Assembly: GCF_022818495.1 (NCBI RefSeq)
Contig: NZ_CP089291.1
Span: forward strand, 4,419,501 to 4,483,500
DNA from: Fodinisporobacter ferrooxydans
Lineage (GTDB): Bacteria > Bacillota > Bacilli > Tumebacillales > MYW30-H2
DNA: 64,000 nucleotides
Reading direction: 5' to 3'
In this document: in pieces, positions 1 to 9,606 of the stretch
Layout of the letters: every line of letters begins with the position of its first letter
Numbering within the stretch: the stretch's first letter is position 1
Translations under genes and position numbers: made by a program
The notes under the pieces: generated by a model
Databases searched by the model: none
What the model saw: only the letters and a program-made list of their open reading frames with translations
What the model was told of the DNA's origin: nothing

Positions 1-609
1 TTGTGTGGCAATAAAGCGCGTCCCCATTTCAATTCCTTCTGCCCCAAGTGCAAAAGCTGCCAATAACCCCCTCCCATCGCCAATCCCGCCGCTTGCCAAT
101 ACCGGAATCGACACGGATTCGACTACACGGGGAATCAGCACCATCGTGCCGATATCGTCACGCCCTAGATGGCCGCCGCCTTCCTGCCCAACTGCCATCA
201 CCGCGTCCGCTCCAAGCTCTTCCGCTTTTTGTGCCTGTCTGACACCTGCCACCAGTACGAGCGTGCGAATGTTTTCCCCTTTTAATCGTTCGAAAATCGG
301 TTGCGGATTCGCTCCGGTTATGGAAATTACCGGGACTTTCTCCTCAACTGCAACTTCGAGTAACTCCTTGTATGATCCATCGTGCTTTCCGATAGCAAAA
401 TTGACGCCGAAGGGCTGATCTGTCAACGCTCGAACTTTGCGGATTTCCTCGCGGACTTTTTCCGATGTTCCCAGTGTCATTGCAGTAATTTGCCCTAGCC
501 CTCCCGCATTCGAGACAGCTGCAGCCAGTTCGGCATACGCGAGGTAAGCAAGCCCCCCCTGAACGATCGGATATTGAATGCCAAACATTTCAGTTACACG
601 TGTTTTCAT
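1..609 (-). CDS. Nitronate monooxygenase / 2-nitropropane dioxygenase family flavoprotein, 3' end cut by window edge
   Basis: The leftward frame is open from an ATG at 609 to the window edge, giving the first 203 residues. It begins MKTRVTEMFGIQYPIVQGG, the usual start of FMN-dependent nitronate monooxygenases and FabK-like enoyl reductases. Visible motifs are QGGLAYLA near residue 18, GVNFAIG, QEGGGHLGR around residue 150 and ASGGIGDGRG around residue 180; the last two form the FMN phosphate and flavin pocket. The family oxidises alkyl nitronates or reduces enoyl thioesters, and the exact reaction cannot be told from this part. It starts 177 bases downstream of the iol operon terminator, so it is probably a separate unit. 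Only a weak ribosome site (GAGA) precedes the start. Confidence 0.85.
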   Translation of the reverse strand, partial: MKTRVTEMFGIQYPIVQGGLAYLAYAELAAAVSNAGGLGQITAMTLGTSEKVREEIRKVRALTDQPFGVNFAIGKHDGSYKELLEVAVEEKVPVISITGANPQPIFERLKGENIRTLVLVAGVRQAQKAEELGADAVMAVGQEGGGHLGRDDIGTMVLIPRVVESVSIPVLASGGIGDGRGLLAAFALGAEGIEMGTRFIATQ

Positions 610-786
610 ATTCTCTCAGTCTCCAATTTTATTATTGTCTTTCGTTTTTTTGCAATAAATTCGGAAATTAAAAAGATAGCGGTTTCATTTAGGCTTAGTA
701 TATGCATTTCGCCGTTGATTAGCAATATCAGATCATTCCCGCCCATGAAGCAACATGAGCTTGCGGAATACTGCCCGCCAGAATAC

Positions 787-825
787 AAAAAAGACCCGTT
801 ATTATACGGATAACGGGTCTTTTTT
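787..825 (-). terminator. Rho-independent terminator of the iol operon
   Basis: A perfect 16-bp stem (787-802 with 810-825) has a 7-base loop and A/T tracts at its outer ends, so it can act in either direction. It lies 60 bases beyond the iolA stop codon and before the next leftward gene. Confidence 0.9.
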
Positions 826-885
826 AAAATTGGAAGTTTTCTATTATGCTTTCACGGGCGAACCGAATAAGCGAAATTGATCACA

Positions 886-2361
886 TTACCAGCGTGCCGT
901 AACCATTTTCTTTCTGGTATAGAACTCCACACCGTCCGGACCGTTGGCATGCAGATCTCCATAGAAAGAGTTTTTCCAGCCGGAGAATGGGAAGAAGGCC
1001 ATTGGAGCGGGAACTCCCAAGTTGATCCCCAACATGCCTGCATCTATGGTTTCACGGAATTGGCGGACATGGCTGCCATCCTTTGTAAACAGACATGCGC
1101 CATTAGCGAATTTGGACTGGTTTGTCAATTCAATAGCTTCATCCAAGTTGTCCACACGGATAATCGACAGGACAGGGGCGAAAATTTCATCTGTCCAGAT
1201 TTGCATATCGGTTGTCACGTTTTCGAAAATGGTCGGTCCGACAAAGTATCCATTTGCATCACAAGCGGAATCTTTCCGTCCGTCACGTGCCAACAATGCG
1301 CCTTCCTTTTCCCCGATCTCAATGTACTTCACTGTTTTTTCCTTATGGGACTCGCGAATGACCGGCCCGAGGAATACACCTTCCTCAAGTCCGTTTCCGA
1401 TTTTGATGGTATCTGCAGCTTCCACCAGCTTTTGTACCAAGGGTTCCGCGACATCACCGACAGCCACAATGACGGAAGCTGCCATACAGCGTTCACCGGC
1501 GGAACCGAATGCCGCGTTGATGATCTGGTTCACCGCCAGATCCAGATCGGCATCCGGCATCACGATCGTATGGTTTTTTGCACCCGCCAATGCCTGTACC
1601 CGTTTGCCGTGTGCGGCACCTGTTTTGTACACATACTCCGCGACCGGTTGGGAACCGACAAAGGAAATCGCTTTTACATCCGGATGCTCCAACAATCCGT
1701 TGACCACATCATGTGCTCCGTGCACGATACTTAATACGCCATCCGGAAGTCCTGCTTCCTGAAACAATTCAGCCAGGCGATTGGCCAATAACGGTGTCCG
1801 CTCGGAAGGTTTCAATACAAATGTGTTGCCGCATGCAATCGCTAATGGGAACATCCAGCAAGGAACCATCATCGGGAAGTTGAATGGCGTAATCCCGCCG
1901 ACAACACCAACCGGATAACGATACATGCCGGATTCGATGTTTGTGGCAATATCCGGAAGCTGTTTTCCCATCATCAGCGTAGGAGCGCCGGCCGCAAACT
2001 CCACGCATTCAATCCCGCGCAGCACTTCCCCGTATGCTTCATTGTAGCTTTTGCCGTTTTCCATCGTAACCAGGCGCGCAAGCTCCTCCCAGTGATCCAC
2101 CAACAACTGTTGATATTTAAAGAGAATCCGCGCACGCTTCGGAACCGGTGTCGTGCTCCAGGTTTTGAACGTTTCTTTTGCAATTGCGACCGCACGATCC
2201 AAGTCCTCGCGATTGGATAACGGAACATAAGCCAGAATTTCTTCCGTTGCCGGGTTTGGAACCGCTTCTGTTTTCTCGGATGTGGAGGCAATCCATTGCC
2301 CGCCGATAAAGTTTTTCAATGTTTGAGCAGTTGCTGTTGTCGTCGTCGTTGTCATATTCAT
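886..2361 (-). CDS. iolA: Methylmalonate-semialdehyde dehydrogenase (CoA-acylating), last step of the inositol pathway
   Basis: This aldehyde dehydrogenase of about 490 residues converts malonate semialdehyde or methylmalonate semialdehyde to acetyl-CoA or propionyl-CoA with NAD+. Seen: the N-terminal LKNFIGGQW motif, the [14 protein letters not shown] nucleotide-fold segment, LKPSERTPL, and the catalytic cysteine in [11 protein letters not shown] near residue 292. The family's use of CoA rather than water fits the absence of the usual general-base glutamate motif (here ALAGAKNH replaces ELGGK). A longer open frame reaches 2427 but runs into iolC; the AAGAGG site places the start at ATG 2361 or at ATG 2355 two codons later. 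It is the last gene of the iol operon, 25 bases after iolC. Confidence 0.95.
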   Translation of the reverse strand: MNMTTTTTTATAQTLKNFIGGQWIASTSEKTEAVPNPATEEILAYVPLSNREDLDRAVAIAKETFKTWSTTPVPKRARILFKYQQLLVDHWEELARLVTMENGKSYNEAYGEVLRGIECVEFAAGAPTLMMGKQLPDIATNIESGMYRYPVGVVGGITPFNFPMMVPCWMFPLAIACGNTFVLKPSERTPLLANRLAELFQEAGLPDGVLSIVHGAHDVVNGLLEHPDVKAISFVGSQPVAEYVYKTGAAHGKRVQALAGAKNHTIVMPDADLDLAVNQIINAAFGSAGERCMAASVIVAVGDVAEPLVQKLVEAADTIKIGNGLEEGVFLGPVIRESHKEKTVKYIEIGEKEGALLARDGRKDSACDANGYFVGPTIFENVTTDMQIWTDEIFAPVLSIIRVDNLDEAIELTNQSKFANGACLFTKDGSHVRQFRETIDAGMLGINLGVPAPMAFFPFSGWKNSFYGDLHANGPDGVEFYTRKKMVTARW

Positions 2362-2386
2362 AATCCTCTTTTCTTTTGATTGATAT

Positions 2387-3400
2387 TTACTGCGCTGTGG
2401 CAATTTCTCCATTTCTACACTTTGCAATATACTCTTCCACTTGCTCTACCGTAGGCATGGAATCGGAAGAACTATGTGACGAAATGACAATCGAGGCGGC
2501 CGCTGCACCGTACTCCATCGCTTTCGGAATATCCCAGCCTTGCAGAAGACCGTAAATAAATCCTGCCGCATACGAGTCGCCGGCCCCAAACGTTTTCAAG
2601 ACTTTTGCCGGAAAAATCGTTCCTGTAAAACTCTCTCCCGTTTTGGTGTAGGCAATCGAGCCATCTTTGCCATGTTTGATCACGACGATTTTGGCGTGAA
2701 AATCAAACCACTTTTGCGCAGTCACATGATCATCGTGGTCAGTATTCTTTGCGAAACATTCCATAAAATCGAATTCTTCTCTGGTTCCGATAATCACATC
2801 GCATTTTTCAGCGGCAAGGTTATAGTAAACCGCGGTTTCCTCCGGTGAGTTCCATGTATACGGGCGGTAATCAAGATCGAAAAAGATTGTTACATCATGC
2901 TTTCGAGCATAATCCAATGCGACAAAAACGGCTTCCCGAGATGGGCTTTTCGCCAAGGCAGTGCCGGAAATAAGCAACGCCTTCGAATGTTTGATGTATT
3001 CTTCCGATACATCCCTCGGCTCCAGTTTAAGATCCGCCACATTATCGCGATACATGAGAATACTGCACTCCGTTGGGCTTTTGATTTCTGTAAATGCAAG
3101 TCCCGTAACAGATCCGGATTGATCTGTGATGACATTGGATGTATCAATTTGGTTTTTTTCCAGATAACTTTTGATGAATCTGCCCATTTGATCATCCGCG
3201 ATGCGGCCGATAAATCCGGACTTCTGTCCTAATCTGGCCAGCCCAATCGCAATATTTGCAGGAGAACCACCAACGTATTTGGTGAATGTCATTGTTTCTT
3301 CCATCGGCCGATTGAATTCATTTGCATTCAAATCGATGCATAATCTCCCTAAAGCAATCAAATCCAACGGTTTATTGGACATAAAATATAAAGGATTCAT
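2387..3400 (-). CDS. iolC: 5-dehydro-2-deoxygluconokinase
   Basis: This PfkB-family carbohydrate kinase (337 residues) phosphorylates 2-deoxy-5-keto-D-gluconate, the product of IolB, to the substrate of the IolJ aldolase. Seen: the N-terminal PfkB signature [15 protein letters not shown], and the C-terminal signature [15 protein letters not shown] with the anion hole and catalytic aspartate (GAGD). The open frame extends upstream to 3484, but a GGGGGAGTG ribosome site directly precedes ATG 3400, and the upstream extension overlaps a decayed iolE tail, so 3400 is chosen. It lies between iolD and iolA, as expected for an inositol operon. Confidence 0.93.
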   Translation of the reverse strand: MNPLYFMSNKPLDLIALGRLCIDLNANEFNRPMEETMTFTKYVGGSPANIAIGLARLGQKSGFIGRIADDQMGRFIKSYLEKNQIDTSNVITDQSGSVTGLAFTEIKSPTECSILMYRDNVADLKLEPRDVSEEYIKHSKALLISGTALAKSPSREAVFVALDYARKHDVTIFFDLDYRPYTWNSPEETAVYYNLAAEKCDVIIGTREEFDFMECFAKNTDHDDHVTAQKWFDFHAKIVVIKHGKDGSIAYTKTGESFTGTIFPAKVLKTFGAGDSYAAGFIYGLLQGWDIPKAMEYGAAAASIVISSHSSSDSMPTVEQVEEYIAKCRNGEIATAQ

Positions 3401-3419
3401 CTTTACACTCCCCCCATTC

Positions 3420-3548
3420 TTATCTCTGATTGACAGTCTTTGCTGTAATGATACATAGAGCCATGTACTTCTTGGCTTATGCATATTTATATGGATTGGC
3501 TACTGCAGGATCCTGTTCTGCTTCGACAATGATCCAGCCGTTATACGT
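3420..3548 (-). pseudogene. C-terminal remnant of an inosose dehydratase (iolE) gene
   Basis: Reading leftward from 3548 gives TYNGWIIVEAEQDPAVANP, then YKYA and a stop (TAA at 3477-3479), then AKKYM and on to a second stop at 3420. The intact IolE encoded at 11586-12494 ends [19 protein letters not shown] followed by [11 protein letters not shown], so the match is clear over about 25 residues. Two stop codons directly precede the fragment, so it has no start and cannot be made. It lies in the gap between iolD and iolC and points to a former second iolE copy, or a former gene order, lost by deletion. Confidence 0.82.
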
Positions 3549-3563
3549 TTATTAGAGTTGCAA

Positions 3564-5498
3564 TTAATATTTTCGGGCTTTTTTCAGATTGGTTTCCTTG
3601 CTTAAATAAGCCTCATGAACGCTTGCACTTTTGGAAGTGCCGGCAATCCCCACATGCCACCAGGATTCATATCCGTTTGTCATCGTCTTCGGCAGCACTT
3701 TGATATCAATCAAGGTAGACACCGTTTGCGTTTTCGCGTCTTCGATGGCTGTCCGCAATTCTTCCAATGTCGTGACCTTATACGTTTTTACGCCATATCC
3801 GGCAGCACATTGGGCAAAATCAATTTTGAGCAAACCGCCATCCAAGCGGCCGGTTTCCGGGTTTCGATAGCGGAATTCCGTCCCAAAGCTGCTGATGCCA
3901 TTCTCCATTTGCAGATTGTTGATGCACCCATTCGCTGCATTATCAAACAAGAGCACATTGATTTTTTTGCCTTCCTGAATGCTTGTCACCAATTCGGAAT
4001 GCAGCATCAGATAGCTGCCGTCCCCCACCATGGCATAGACCTCTTTATCCGGTTCCGCCAATTTGATGCCAAACGCTCCGGATATCTCATATCCCATACA
4101 AGAGTACCCGTATTCCATATGGTAAGTGTTCGGCCGGCGTGACTCCCACATTCTCTGAAGATCGCCGGGAAGACTGCCCGCCGCCCCGATGATGATCGCA
4201 TCTTCGGCAATTTGCTGATTCACCAGGCCGATCACTTCCGTTTGCGTGAGGCAGGATTGATAGGTTGCCGCAAATTCCGGCAGCACTTCATCCAGTTGCC
4301 CGGCGATCTCCGGTGTAAACTCTTGTTCGATATAGCGAATGTTATGCAGGCGATTCAACTCCGCCTTCCACGCAACTTTCGCGTCTTCGATTTCATGCGT
4401 GTAGCCCGAAACGTATTGGATTTTCTCCAGTTCTCTTTGCAAAGCCTCAAGGGCTAATTTTGCGTCAGCCACGATCTTGACCGCATCCAGCTTGCTTGCA
4501 TGATATTCAGAAACGTTGATCGTCAAGAAATCCACTTCAGGATGTTGAAACAAAAGCTTGGATGATGTCGTAAAGTCGGAATAGCGGGTACCGATCCCAA
4601 TCACCACATCTGCCTCTTTCGCGATCACATTGGCAGCCAGGTTGCCGGTGATCCCGATCCCGCCCAGATTGTACGCATGGGAACTTTCAACCGCACTTTT
4701 TCCGGCTTGCGTTTCTCCATAAGGGATGTTGAATGTTTCCGCAAAGCGCTTTAACGTATCTGCCGCTTCCGAATACCGAACCCCGCCGCCACAGATGATG
4801 ATCGGTTTTTTCTTGCTTTTGATCAGTTCCACCGCATCTTTCAGATCCGCCGCGGTCGGAATGCGGCGTTCAATCCGATGGATGCGTTTTTTGAAGAAAT
4901 ACTCGGGATACTCATACACTTCCCCTTGTACATCCTGAGGCAGGGCGATAGTGACCGCCCCTGTATCCGCCGGATCGGTGAGCACCCGCATGGCATGGAT
5001 CATCGCTGTCATCAATTGTTCCGGGCGATGGATCCGATCCCAATATTTGCTGACTGCCCGAAATGCATCATTGGTTGTAATGCTCAAATCATGATAATGT
5101 TCCACTTGCTGCAGGACCGGGTCCGGCTGCCTTGTGGCAAACGTATCGCCCGGAAGCAATAAAACCGGAATGTTATTGGCGGAAGCCGTCGCTGCGGCAG
5201 TCACCATATTGGCTGCTCCCGGACCCACCGAAGAAGTGCAAGCCATGATTTGCTTGCGATGCTTTTGTTTCGCAAACGCTACGGCCGCTTGTGCCATTCC
5301 TTGCTCATTTCTTCCTTGATAAAACTCCAGGTCGCCGAGATCCTCTTCCAACGCTTGGCCGAGCCCCAACACATTCCCATGGCCCAAAATAGCGAAGATC
5401 CCTTTGACGAATTTCTCTACTTTTCCATCAAATTCAACATACTGCTGGTTTAAAAACTTAATTAACGCTTGGGCCGTTGTCAATCGAACCGTTTTCAT
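3564..5498 (-). CDS. iolD: 3D-(3,5/4)-trihydroxycyclohexane-1,2-dione hydrolase
   Basis: This thiamine-diphosphate enzyme (644 residues) opens the ring of the diketo intermediate made by IolE, giving 5-deoxy-glucuronate. The three-domain layout of the acetolactate-synthase fold is visible. The N-terminal pyrimidine-binding domain is near residues 1-200 ([31 protein letters not shown]). A central Rossmann domain contains [12 protein letters not shown]. The C-terminal diphosphate-binding domain has the [12 protein letters not shown]...FDNAANG magnesium motif near residues 480-515. The GAGGGTGA ribosome site precedes ATG 5498 at normal spacing. The gene follows the oxidoreductase remnant at 5600-5779 in the operon and is followed by the iolE scar and iolC. 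Confidence 0.96.
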   Translation of the reverse strand: MKTVRLTTAQALIKFLNQQYVEFDGKVEKFVKGIFAILGHGNVLGLGQALEEDLGDLEFYQGRNEQGMAQAAVAFAKQKHRKQIMACTSSVGPGAANMVTAAATASANNIPVLLLPGDTFATRQPDPVLQQVEHYHDLSITTNDAFRAVSKYWDRIHRPEQLMTAMIHAMRVLTDPADTGAVTIALPQDVQGEVYEYPEYFFKKRIHRIERRIPTAADLKDAVELIKSKKKPIIICGGGVRYSEAADTLKRFAETFNIPYGETQAGKSAVESSHAYNLGGIGITGNLAANVIAKEADVVIGIGTRYSDFTTSSKLLFQHPEVDFLTINVSEYHASKLDAVKIVADAKLALEALQRELEKIQYVSGYTHEIEDAKVAWKAELNRLHNIRYIEQEFTPEIAGQLDEVLPEFAATYQSCLTQTEVIGLVNQQIAEDAIIIGAAGSLPGDLQRMWESRRPNTYHMEYGYSCMGYEISGAFGIKLAEPDKEVYAMVGDGSYLMLHSELVTSIQEGKKINVLLFDNAANGCINNLQMENGISSFGTEFRYRNPETGRLDGGLLKIDFAQCAAGYGVKTYKVTTLEELRTAIEDAKTQTVSTLIDIKVLPKTMTNGYESWWHVGIAGTSKSASVHEAYLSKETNLKKARKY

Positions 5499-5599
5499 TT
5501 ATTCACCCTCTAGCAACGAACTTTATTCATAATTCCTATACATACATCTTTTAATTTTCCGGTATTTTGGAAAGATACATTTTTGCTGAAGCGATTTCA

Positions 5600-5779
5600 T
5601 TAAACGCGAGAGAACCGCCCATTTTCCATGAATTGTGGAACTTTAATCCATCTTCCGCTCTCTGCAGATTTCTCGACTGCTTCTAATATCGCTTGATTTA
5701 GGACTCCATCTTCAAAGTTCGGCTTTGGACTATATCCTTTTTCGATCCCATTCATCAATGCTACCATTTCCGATGTCAT
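5600..5779 (-). pseudogene. C-terminal fragment of a Gfo/Idh/MocA-family oxidoreductase
   Basis: The frame reads MTSEMVALMNGIEKGYSPKP, then NFEDGVLNQAILEAVEKS and SGRWIKVP. This is the usual C-terminal end of Gfo/Idh/MocA dehydrogenases (FxDG...Q.ilEai..S...grWv.v); compare NDGYQIARICDAVLESG in the oxidoreductase at 25439-26611. The whole N-terminal Rossmann domain is missing. The preceding oxidoreductase is complete, so this is a second gene's tail, not a frameshifted end of the first. Its ATG overlaps the upstream stop as ATGA, with GGTGGAG just before, so a 59-residue peptide might still be translated. Most likely it is a deletion scar. Confidence 0.7.
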
Positions 5780-6942
5780 CGATACTCCACCCATACGCCG
5801 CCGTTGTCAGCGGAGCGCACGCAATTTTCGATCCAACGAACTCCCTCCACGCCAGCCTCAATTCCAGGGAACCAAATATCGTTCCATGTTTCCCCACAGT
5901 CCAATGCTTCCATCGCCATGGCAAAACGCCGATAGAGATTTGACCAGGATTCAAATAATCCTTCCGCATGACCGGCGCCAATACGGTCATCTGCCACAGC
6001 TTCCGGATAGAGATATCCCATTCCTCGTTCTAATATTTGCGCCGGTTTGCCTTGTATTTCGTAGCGAAGCTGATTCGGCTGTTCATCCCACCATTCAATA
6101 CTGGCTTTGGAACCGACGACTCGGATTTTCTGCCCGTGCATGGAACCGGCATTTACCGCAGAGCACCACAAAGTCCCAATTGCGCCGTTATCGTATTCCA
6201 TGATGGTATAGGCATTGTCCTCCAGTGGAGCGCGACTCTTGACAAAGCTCTGGCGGGTACACATAAGCTTTTTGATTTTCAATTTTGGCGCCATAACCTC
6301 AGACAAGTATAACGTATGTGTTCCCAAATCTCCCAACACATAACTCGGACCTACAATTTCGGGATCAACCCGCCATTTCGCACTAGGATTTTCCTGTTCA
6401 ACAGCCTCGGAGTGAAAACCGTGCGCAAACTGCATATGAATCATTCGTATTTCGCCTAAATCCCCGTTTGCGATCATCCGGCGTGCCTGTTCAACCGCCT
6501 GATGGCCAGAATACCCATATGCAATCCCTACAACACGATTCTTCTTCTTTGCAATCGTCTCCAACTCTTTGGCTTGTTCGGTGGTAAAGCACAAAGGTTT
6601 TTCACATACTACATGCAAGCAGGCGTCTAACGCCGCCTTGCAGATTTCATAATGCGTGCTGTTCGGAGTTGCAATCGTAACAGCTTGAATGCCGTCTTCA
6701 CGTTTCGACTCTTCAGCAAACATTGTTTTATAATCGGGATAACAACGCTCTGGATTCACGTGTACATTTACTCCAAATTCCTGACCGCGTTCGGGGTTGA
6801 TATCAAATGCGCCTGCAACCAATTGAAAATTATGATCTCGCAGTGCAGACGAGCGATGAATATAACCGATCTGGCTTCCGCGCCCGCCGCCTACCATTGC
6901 CCAACGAATCGGATATCGTATGTTTTTTTCACCATTAATCAT
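5776..6942 (-). CDS. Gfo/Idh/MocA-family NAD(P)-dependent oxidoreductase in the iol operon
   Basis: This 388-residue protein has an N-terminal Rossmann domain with a VGGGRGSQIGYIH dinucleotide motif, the family motif CEKPLCFTTEQA (lysine of EKP) near residue 120, and a C-terminal substrate domain ending GIEAGVEGVRWIENCVRS. Members oxidise or epimerise sugars and inositols at a ring hydroxyl. It is longer than IolG (337) and has a distinct N-terminus, so it probably acts on another inositol isomer or a keto derivative. The AGGAG site precedes ATG 6942. It follows the shortened isomerase gene by 17 bases, and such isomerase-oxidoreductase pairs recur at 28.9-31 kb. Confidence 0.88.
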   Translation of the reverse strand: MINGEKNIRYPIRWAMVGGGRGSQIGYIHRSSALRDHNFQLVAGAFDINPERGQEFGVNVHVNPERCYPDYKTMFAEESKREDGIQAVTIATPNSTHYEICKAALDACLHVVCEKPLCFTTEQAKELETIAKKKNRVVGIAYGYSGHQAVEQARRMIANGDLGEIRMIHMQFAHGFHSEAVEQENPSAKWRVDPEIVGPSYVLGDLGTHTLYLSEVMAPKLKIKKLMCTRQSFVKSRAPLEDNAYTIMEYDNGAIGTLWCSAVNAGSMHGQKIRVVGSKASIEWWDEQPNQLRYEIQGKPAQILERGMGYLYPEAVADDRIGAGHAEGLFESWSNLYRRFAMAMEALDCGETWNDIWFPGIEAGVEGVRWIENCVRSADNGGVWVEYR

Positions 6943-6959
6943 ATTGTATTGCTCCTGTT

Positions 6960-7673
6960 CTAATATTTTATGTTTGATTCATAACCAACACGTTTTAAAA
7001 AGGCAATACTCTGGCTGACATCTCGCAGGCTCGTATCAGAATTCCTAGGGTCACGCTCTTGCTCGATCGTGATATACCCATGATAATTGATTTCTTTCAG
7101 CAATCCGTTAATCGAATGATAGTCAATGCTGCCTTGTCCGATCGGGCACATGACTCCCTTGCCGCATGCATCAAAAAAGCGAATATGTTCACACATCACC
7201 TGCTCATATATTTCCAGATTAATATCCTTGAAATGGATATAATCCAGCCGATCCGAGCAGTCTCGAAGCAGTTGAACGGGATCCATTTTTGAGTAATACA
7301 GATGCCCCGTATCAAGGCAAAGTCCCGCAGTTTCATATGGAATGTCCTGCAAAAGTTTCTTGATTTCGTCTTCAAATTCGATATAGCCGCCTGCATGAGG
7401 ATGGATGACGGATCGTACTCCATATTTTGTCCACGCTCGCTCAGCAAGTGTCCGAATGTGAACCGTTATGTTGTTCCAGTCATGTGCAGATAAGCGCTTT
7501 GCGTCATTAGGGTGGCCGGCTTTATAATCCCTTTCATCATGCCCCCAATCAATTAATACCAGATAAGGGGTCGGAAAGTGTTGTCCTTTTTCCTGCGGCG
7601 ATGGCGGAAGATATGGGTTTTTGGGATCATCCACGCCCCAGCAACAAGGCGCTCCTGCAAGTTTAATGCTCAC
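6960..7673 (-). CDS. Sugar phosphate isomerase/epimerase (TIM barrel) with an apparent internal deletion
   Basis: GTG 7673 follows a strong GGAGG site and gives 237 residues. The N-terminus (VSIKLAGAPCCWGVDDPKNP) and the C-terminal half (LIDWGHDERD, VIHPHAGGY, CLDTGHLYY, IHFKDINLE, TIEQERDP) are typical of xylose-isomerase-like barrels with E/D/H metal ligands. Only about 20 residues separate the first strand from LVLIDWG, where the IolE of this operon has about 85. Roughly 70 residues covering strands and helices 1-3 are therefore missing, with the frame kept. The product is probably inactive or misfolded. The gene sits between iolJ and the 388-residue oxidoreductase and looks like a deletion derivative still carried in the operon. 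Confidence 0.75.
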   Translation of the reverse strand: MSIKLAGAPCCWGVDDPKNPYLPPSPQEKGQHFPTPYLVLIDWGHDERDYKAGHPNDAKRLSAHDWNNITVHIRTLAERAWTKYGVRSVIHPHAGGYIEFEDEIKKLLQDIPYETAGLCLDTGHLYYSKMDPVQLLRDCSDRLDYIHFKDINLEIYEQVMCEHIRFFDACGKGVMCPIGQGSIDYHSINGLLKEINYHGYITIEQERDPRNSDTSLRDVSQSIAFLKRVGYESNIKY

Positions 7674-7781
7674 TAGAAATAACCTCCAAATAAAAAATAG
7701 ACGGCAATCATTCTCGGAAAGCGCTATAGTATGAATGTCCCAATTGTCGCTAAAACGACTTTTTCGGGACATTCTCTTTTC

Positions 7782-8636
7782 TTACGCCTTATGGCTTGTT
7801 TTAAATTCTTTCATCTTGCCTTTGACAGTTGCAAGGATTGCTTCTTTGCCTGGCGCAAGGATTGTCCGCGGATCGTAAACATGGCTGTCGCTCGCCAACA
7901 CTTGACGAACCGCTTGCGCCCATGCTTGCAGACATTCCGTATTCACGTTTATTTTGGCATGGCCCAATTCAATCGCCTTCTCGATTTGATAGCCAGGTAT
8001 GCCTGAACCGCCGTGCAGAACAAGCGGCACACCTGTCAACTCGGAAATTTGCTTCATCTCATCATAGCCCAGTTTCGGTTCGCCTTGATAAGGTCCATGA
8101 ACGGAACCGAGAGCGGCAGCCAAAGCGTCTACTTCCGCTTCTTTTACGATGCGCAAACATTCCTTCGGATCTGCATATCGGATTCCGCCGATAAGTCCAT
8201 CTTCCATACCGCCAACTGTGCCAACTTCCGCTTCCACAGATACTTGTCTAGGATGTGCATAGTCAACAACTTGCCTTGTCATCGCGATATTTTCATCAAT
8301 CGGATAATGGGAACCATCGATCATAACGGAGGTAAATCCGGCATCAATCGCCTTTTTGCAGCGATCCACACTCATCCCGTGATCCAAATGCAACGCCACC
8401 GGAACGGTGATCGACATTTCTTCCAGAAGACCTTTCACCATTGCAGCAATTGTTTTAAAACCGCCCAAATAATCGACAAGTCTGTCGGAAGCCGCCAAAA
8501 TAACAGGTGCCCGTTCTTCTTCGGCAGCCTGCAATGTGGCTTGTGCCCACTGCAAGCTGTTCATGTTGTATTGCCCGACAGCGTAGTTGCCTTCCCTGGC
8601 TTTTACAAGCATGTCTTTCATCGATACAAGAGCCAC
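7782..8636 (-). CDS. iolJ: Class II aldolase, 6-phospho-5-dehydro-2-deoxy-D-gluconate aldolase
   Basis: This 284-residue zinc aldolase of the fructose-bisphosphate aldolase II family splits the IolC product into dihydroxyacetone phosphate and malonate semialdehyde. Seen: the catalytic aspartate and zinc histidine in [17 protein letters not shown] with the metal-binding glutamate, a zinc histidine in [22 protein letters not shown] with another zinc histidine, and the phosphate loop INVNTE. The start is a GTG at 8636 preceded by GGAGGAGGTG; no ATG in frame fits that site better. The placement after iolI and the matching chain length support IolJ rather than a glycolytic aldolase. Confidence 0.92.
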   Translation of the reverse strand: MALVSMKDMLVKAREGNYAVGQYNMNSLQWAQATLQAAEEERAPVILAASDRLVDYLGGFKTIAAMVKGLLEEMSITVPVALHLDHGMSVDRCKKAIDAGFTSVMIDGSHYPIDENIAMTRQVVDYAHPRQVSVEAEVGTVGGMEDGLIGGIRYADPKECLRIVKEAEVDALAAALGSVHGPYQGEPKLGYDEMKQISELTGVPLVLHGGSGIPGYQIEKAIELGHAKINVNTECLQAWAQAVRQVLASDSHVYDPRTILAPGKEAILATVKGKMKEFKTSHKA

Positions 8637-8673
8637 TTATTTGGCACCTCCTCCACTGATAACTGCCAGTCAT

Positions 8674-9522
8674 TCATTTATCTGAATCAAAATCGAAATG
8701 CTTTGATACGACTTTGATTGTTGTATCCTTGGCTGTCTTGATTGCTTCCTCAGCATCCAATTGGTAATATTCCGGTCGGAATAATTCAACAGATACAACA
8801 TCGGAAAAGCCGATCTCCTTTAATGTAGATAAAATACCGTGTAAATCAATCGCACCCAAGCCTGGCCAAACCCGATCTTCATCCGTTAGAAAACCAATCG
8901 GGAAATCTTCCGTATCATCGATATGCAAGATAAAGATTTTCGATCCGTCTGCTTTTTTCAAGTCCTCCAAGTCTGAACCCATGGCGTGGAAGTGGAAACA
9001 ATCCAGTACCAATCCTACATTTTCGCGATTTACGGCTTCGACAATATCGTAAGCTTGAGCGAATGTATTGACAGTACATTGTGGATGTCCGATAAATTCA
9101 ACTGCTATTTTAATCCCATATGGCTGTGCCAGATCTGACAAATCTTTTAACACATCTACACAACTGTTTTTAATATCTTTTTTCAATATTTTTTGATCCG
9201 TTACCAACGGAACAGCCACGATATATGAAACGCCTATTTGTTTGGCAGTTTCCAACATCCCTTTGTATTCATTTATTATTTCCTTGTATCCGGCTTCATC
9301 ACGATTATTGAAAAATACCAACGCGTTAAACGCCAACGGTTTAATCTGATGCGCATGAAAGAAGTCAGCCAAATCATCCATTGAATGATCGTTTAAATAC
9401 TCGGGCAATTTGTCCATTGTACGAATTTCAATATAGTCGTAGCCATGCTTGTCACAATACTCCAAATCTTTCGCAAGGTTAGAATTCTTTAAAGTAGTAG
9501 CTTCATTAAAGCATAGTTTCAT
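8674..9522 (-). CDS. iolI: 2-keto-myo-inositol (inosose) isomerase
   Basis: This 282-residue xylose-isomerase-like barrel begins MKLCFNEATTLKNSNLAKDL, very close to the remembered Bacillus subtilis IolI. That enzyme interconverts 2-keto-myo-inositol and 1-keto-D-chiro-inositol so that chiro-inositol can enter the pathway. Metal-ligand segments seen are VEFIGHPQ (Glu), LDCFHFHAMG (Asp and His), IHIDDTEDF (His and Asp) and VSVELFRPEY (Glu). A longer frame reaches 9576, but GGAGG lies seven bases before ATG 9522. It sits between iolH and iolJ in the same order as in Bacillus. Confidence 0.9.
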   Translation of the reverse strand: MKLCFNEATTLKNSNLAKDLEYCDKHGYDYIEIRTMDKLPEYLNDHSMDDLADFFHAHQIKPLAFNALVFFNNRDEAGYKEIINEYKGMLETAKQIGVSYIVAVPLVTDQKILKKDIKNSCVDVLKDLSDLAQPYGIKIAVEFIGHPQCTVNTFAQAYDIVEAVNRENVGLVLDCFHFHAMGSDLEDLKKADGSKIFILHIDDTEDFPIGFLTDEDRVWPGLGAIDLHGILSTLKEIGFSDVVSVELFRPEYYQLDAEEAIKTAKDTTIKVVSKHFDFDSDK

Positions 9523-9606
9523 AAGTACGCCTCCGTTTTCCTGATCTTGCTTCAAGAGTCTGTTTAGAATCACCACTGGTCTCTGGCTTCGGGCCTCTTG
9601 CCTCTG

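Noticed and set aside
606-788. Leftward 60-codon frame between the iol terminator and the nitronate monooxygenase gene
   Set aside because: The sequence GEMHILSLNETAIFLI faintly recalls PqqD-like proteins, but the start is a TTG inside the terminator stem with no ribosome site. Not enough to call a gene.
877-1734. Long rightward open frame opposite iolA (285 codons)
   Set aside because: It is fully antisense to a well-supported gene, with no ribosome site and no recognisable protein features. It arises from the codon bias of the iolA strand. The same holds for frames at 1022-1762, 3615-4142 and 8013-8717.
5776-6942. Frameshift joining the 388-residue oxidoreductase with the 5600-5779 fragment
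   Set aside because: The upstream protein already has a complete family C-terminus (GIEAGVEGVRWIENCVRS), so the fragment is a second gene's tail.
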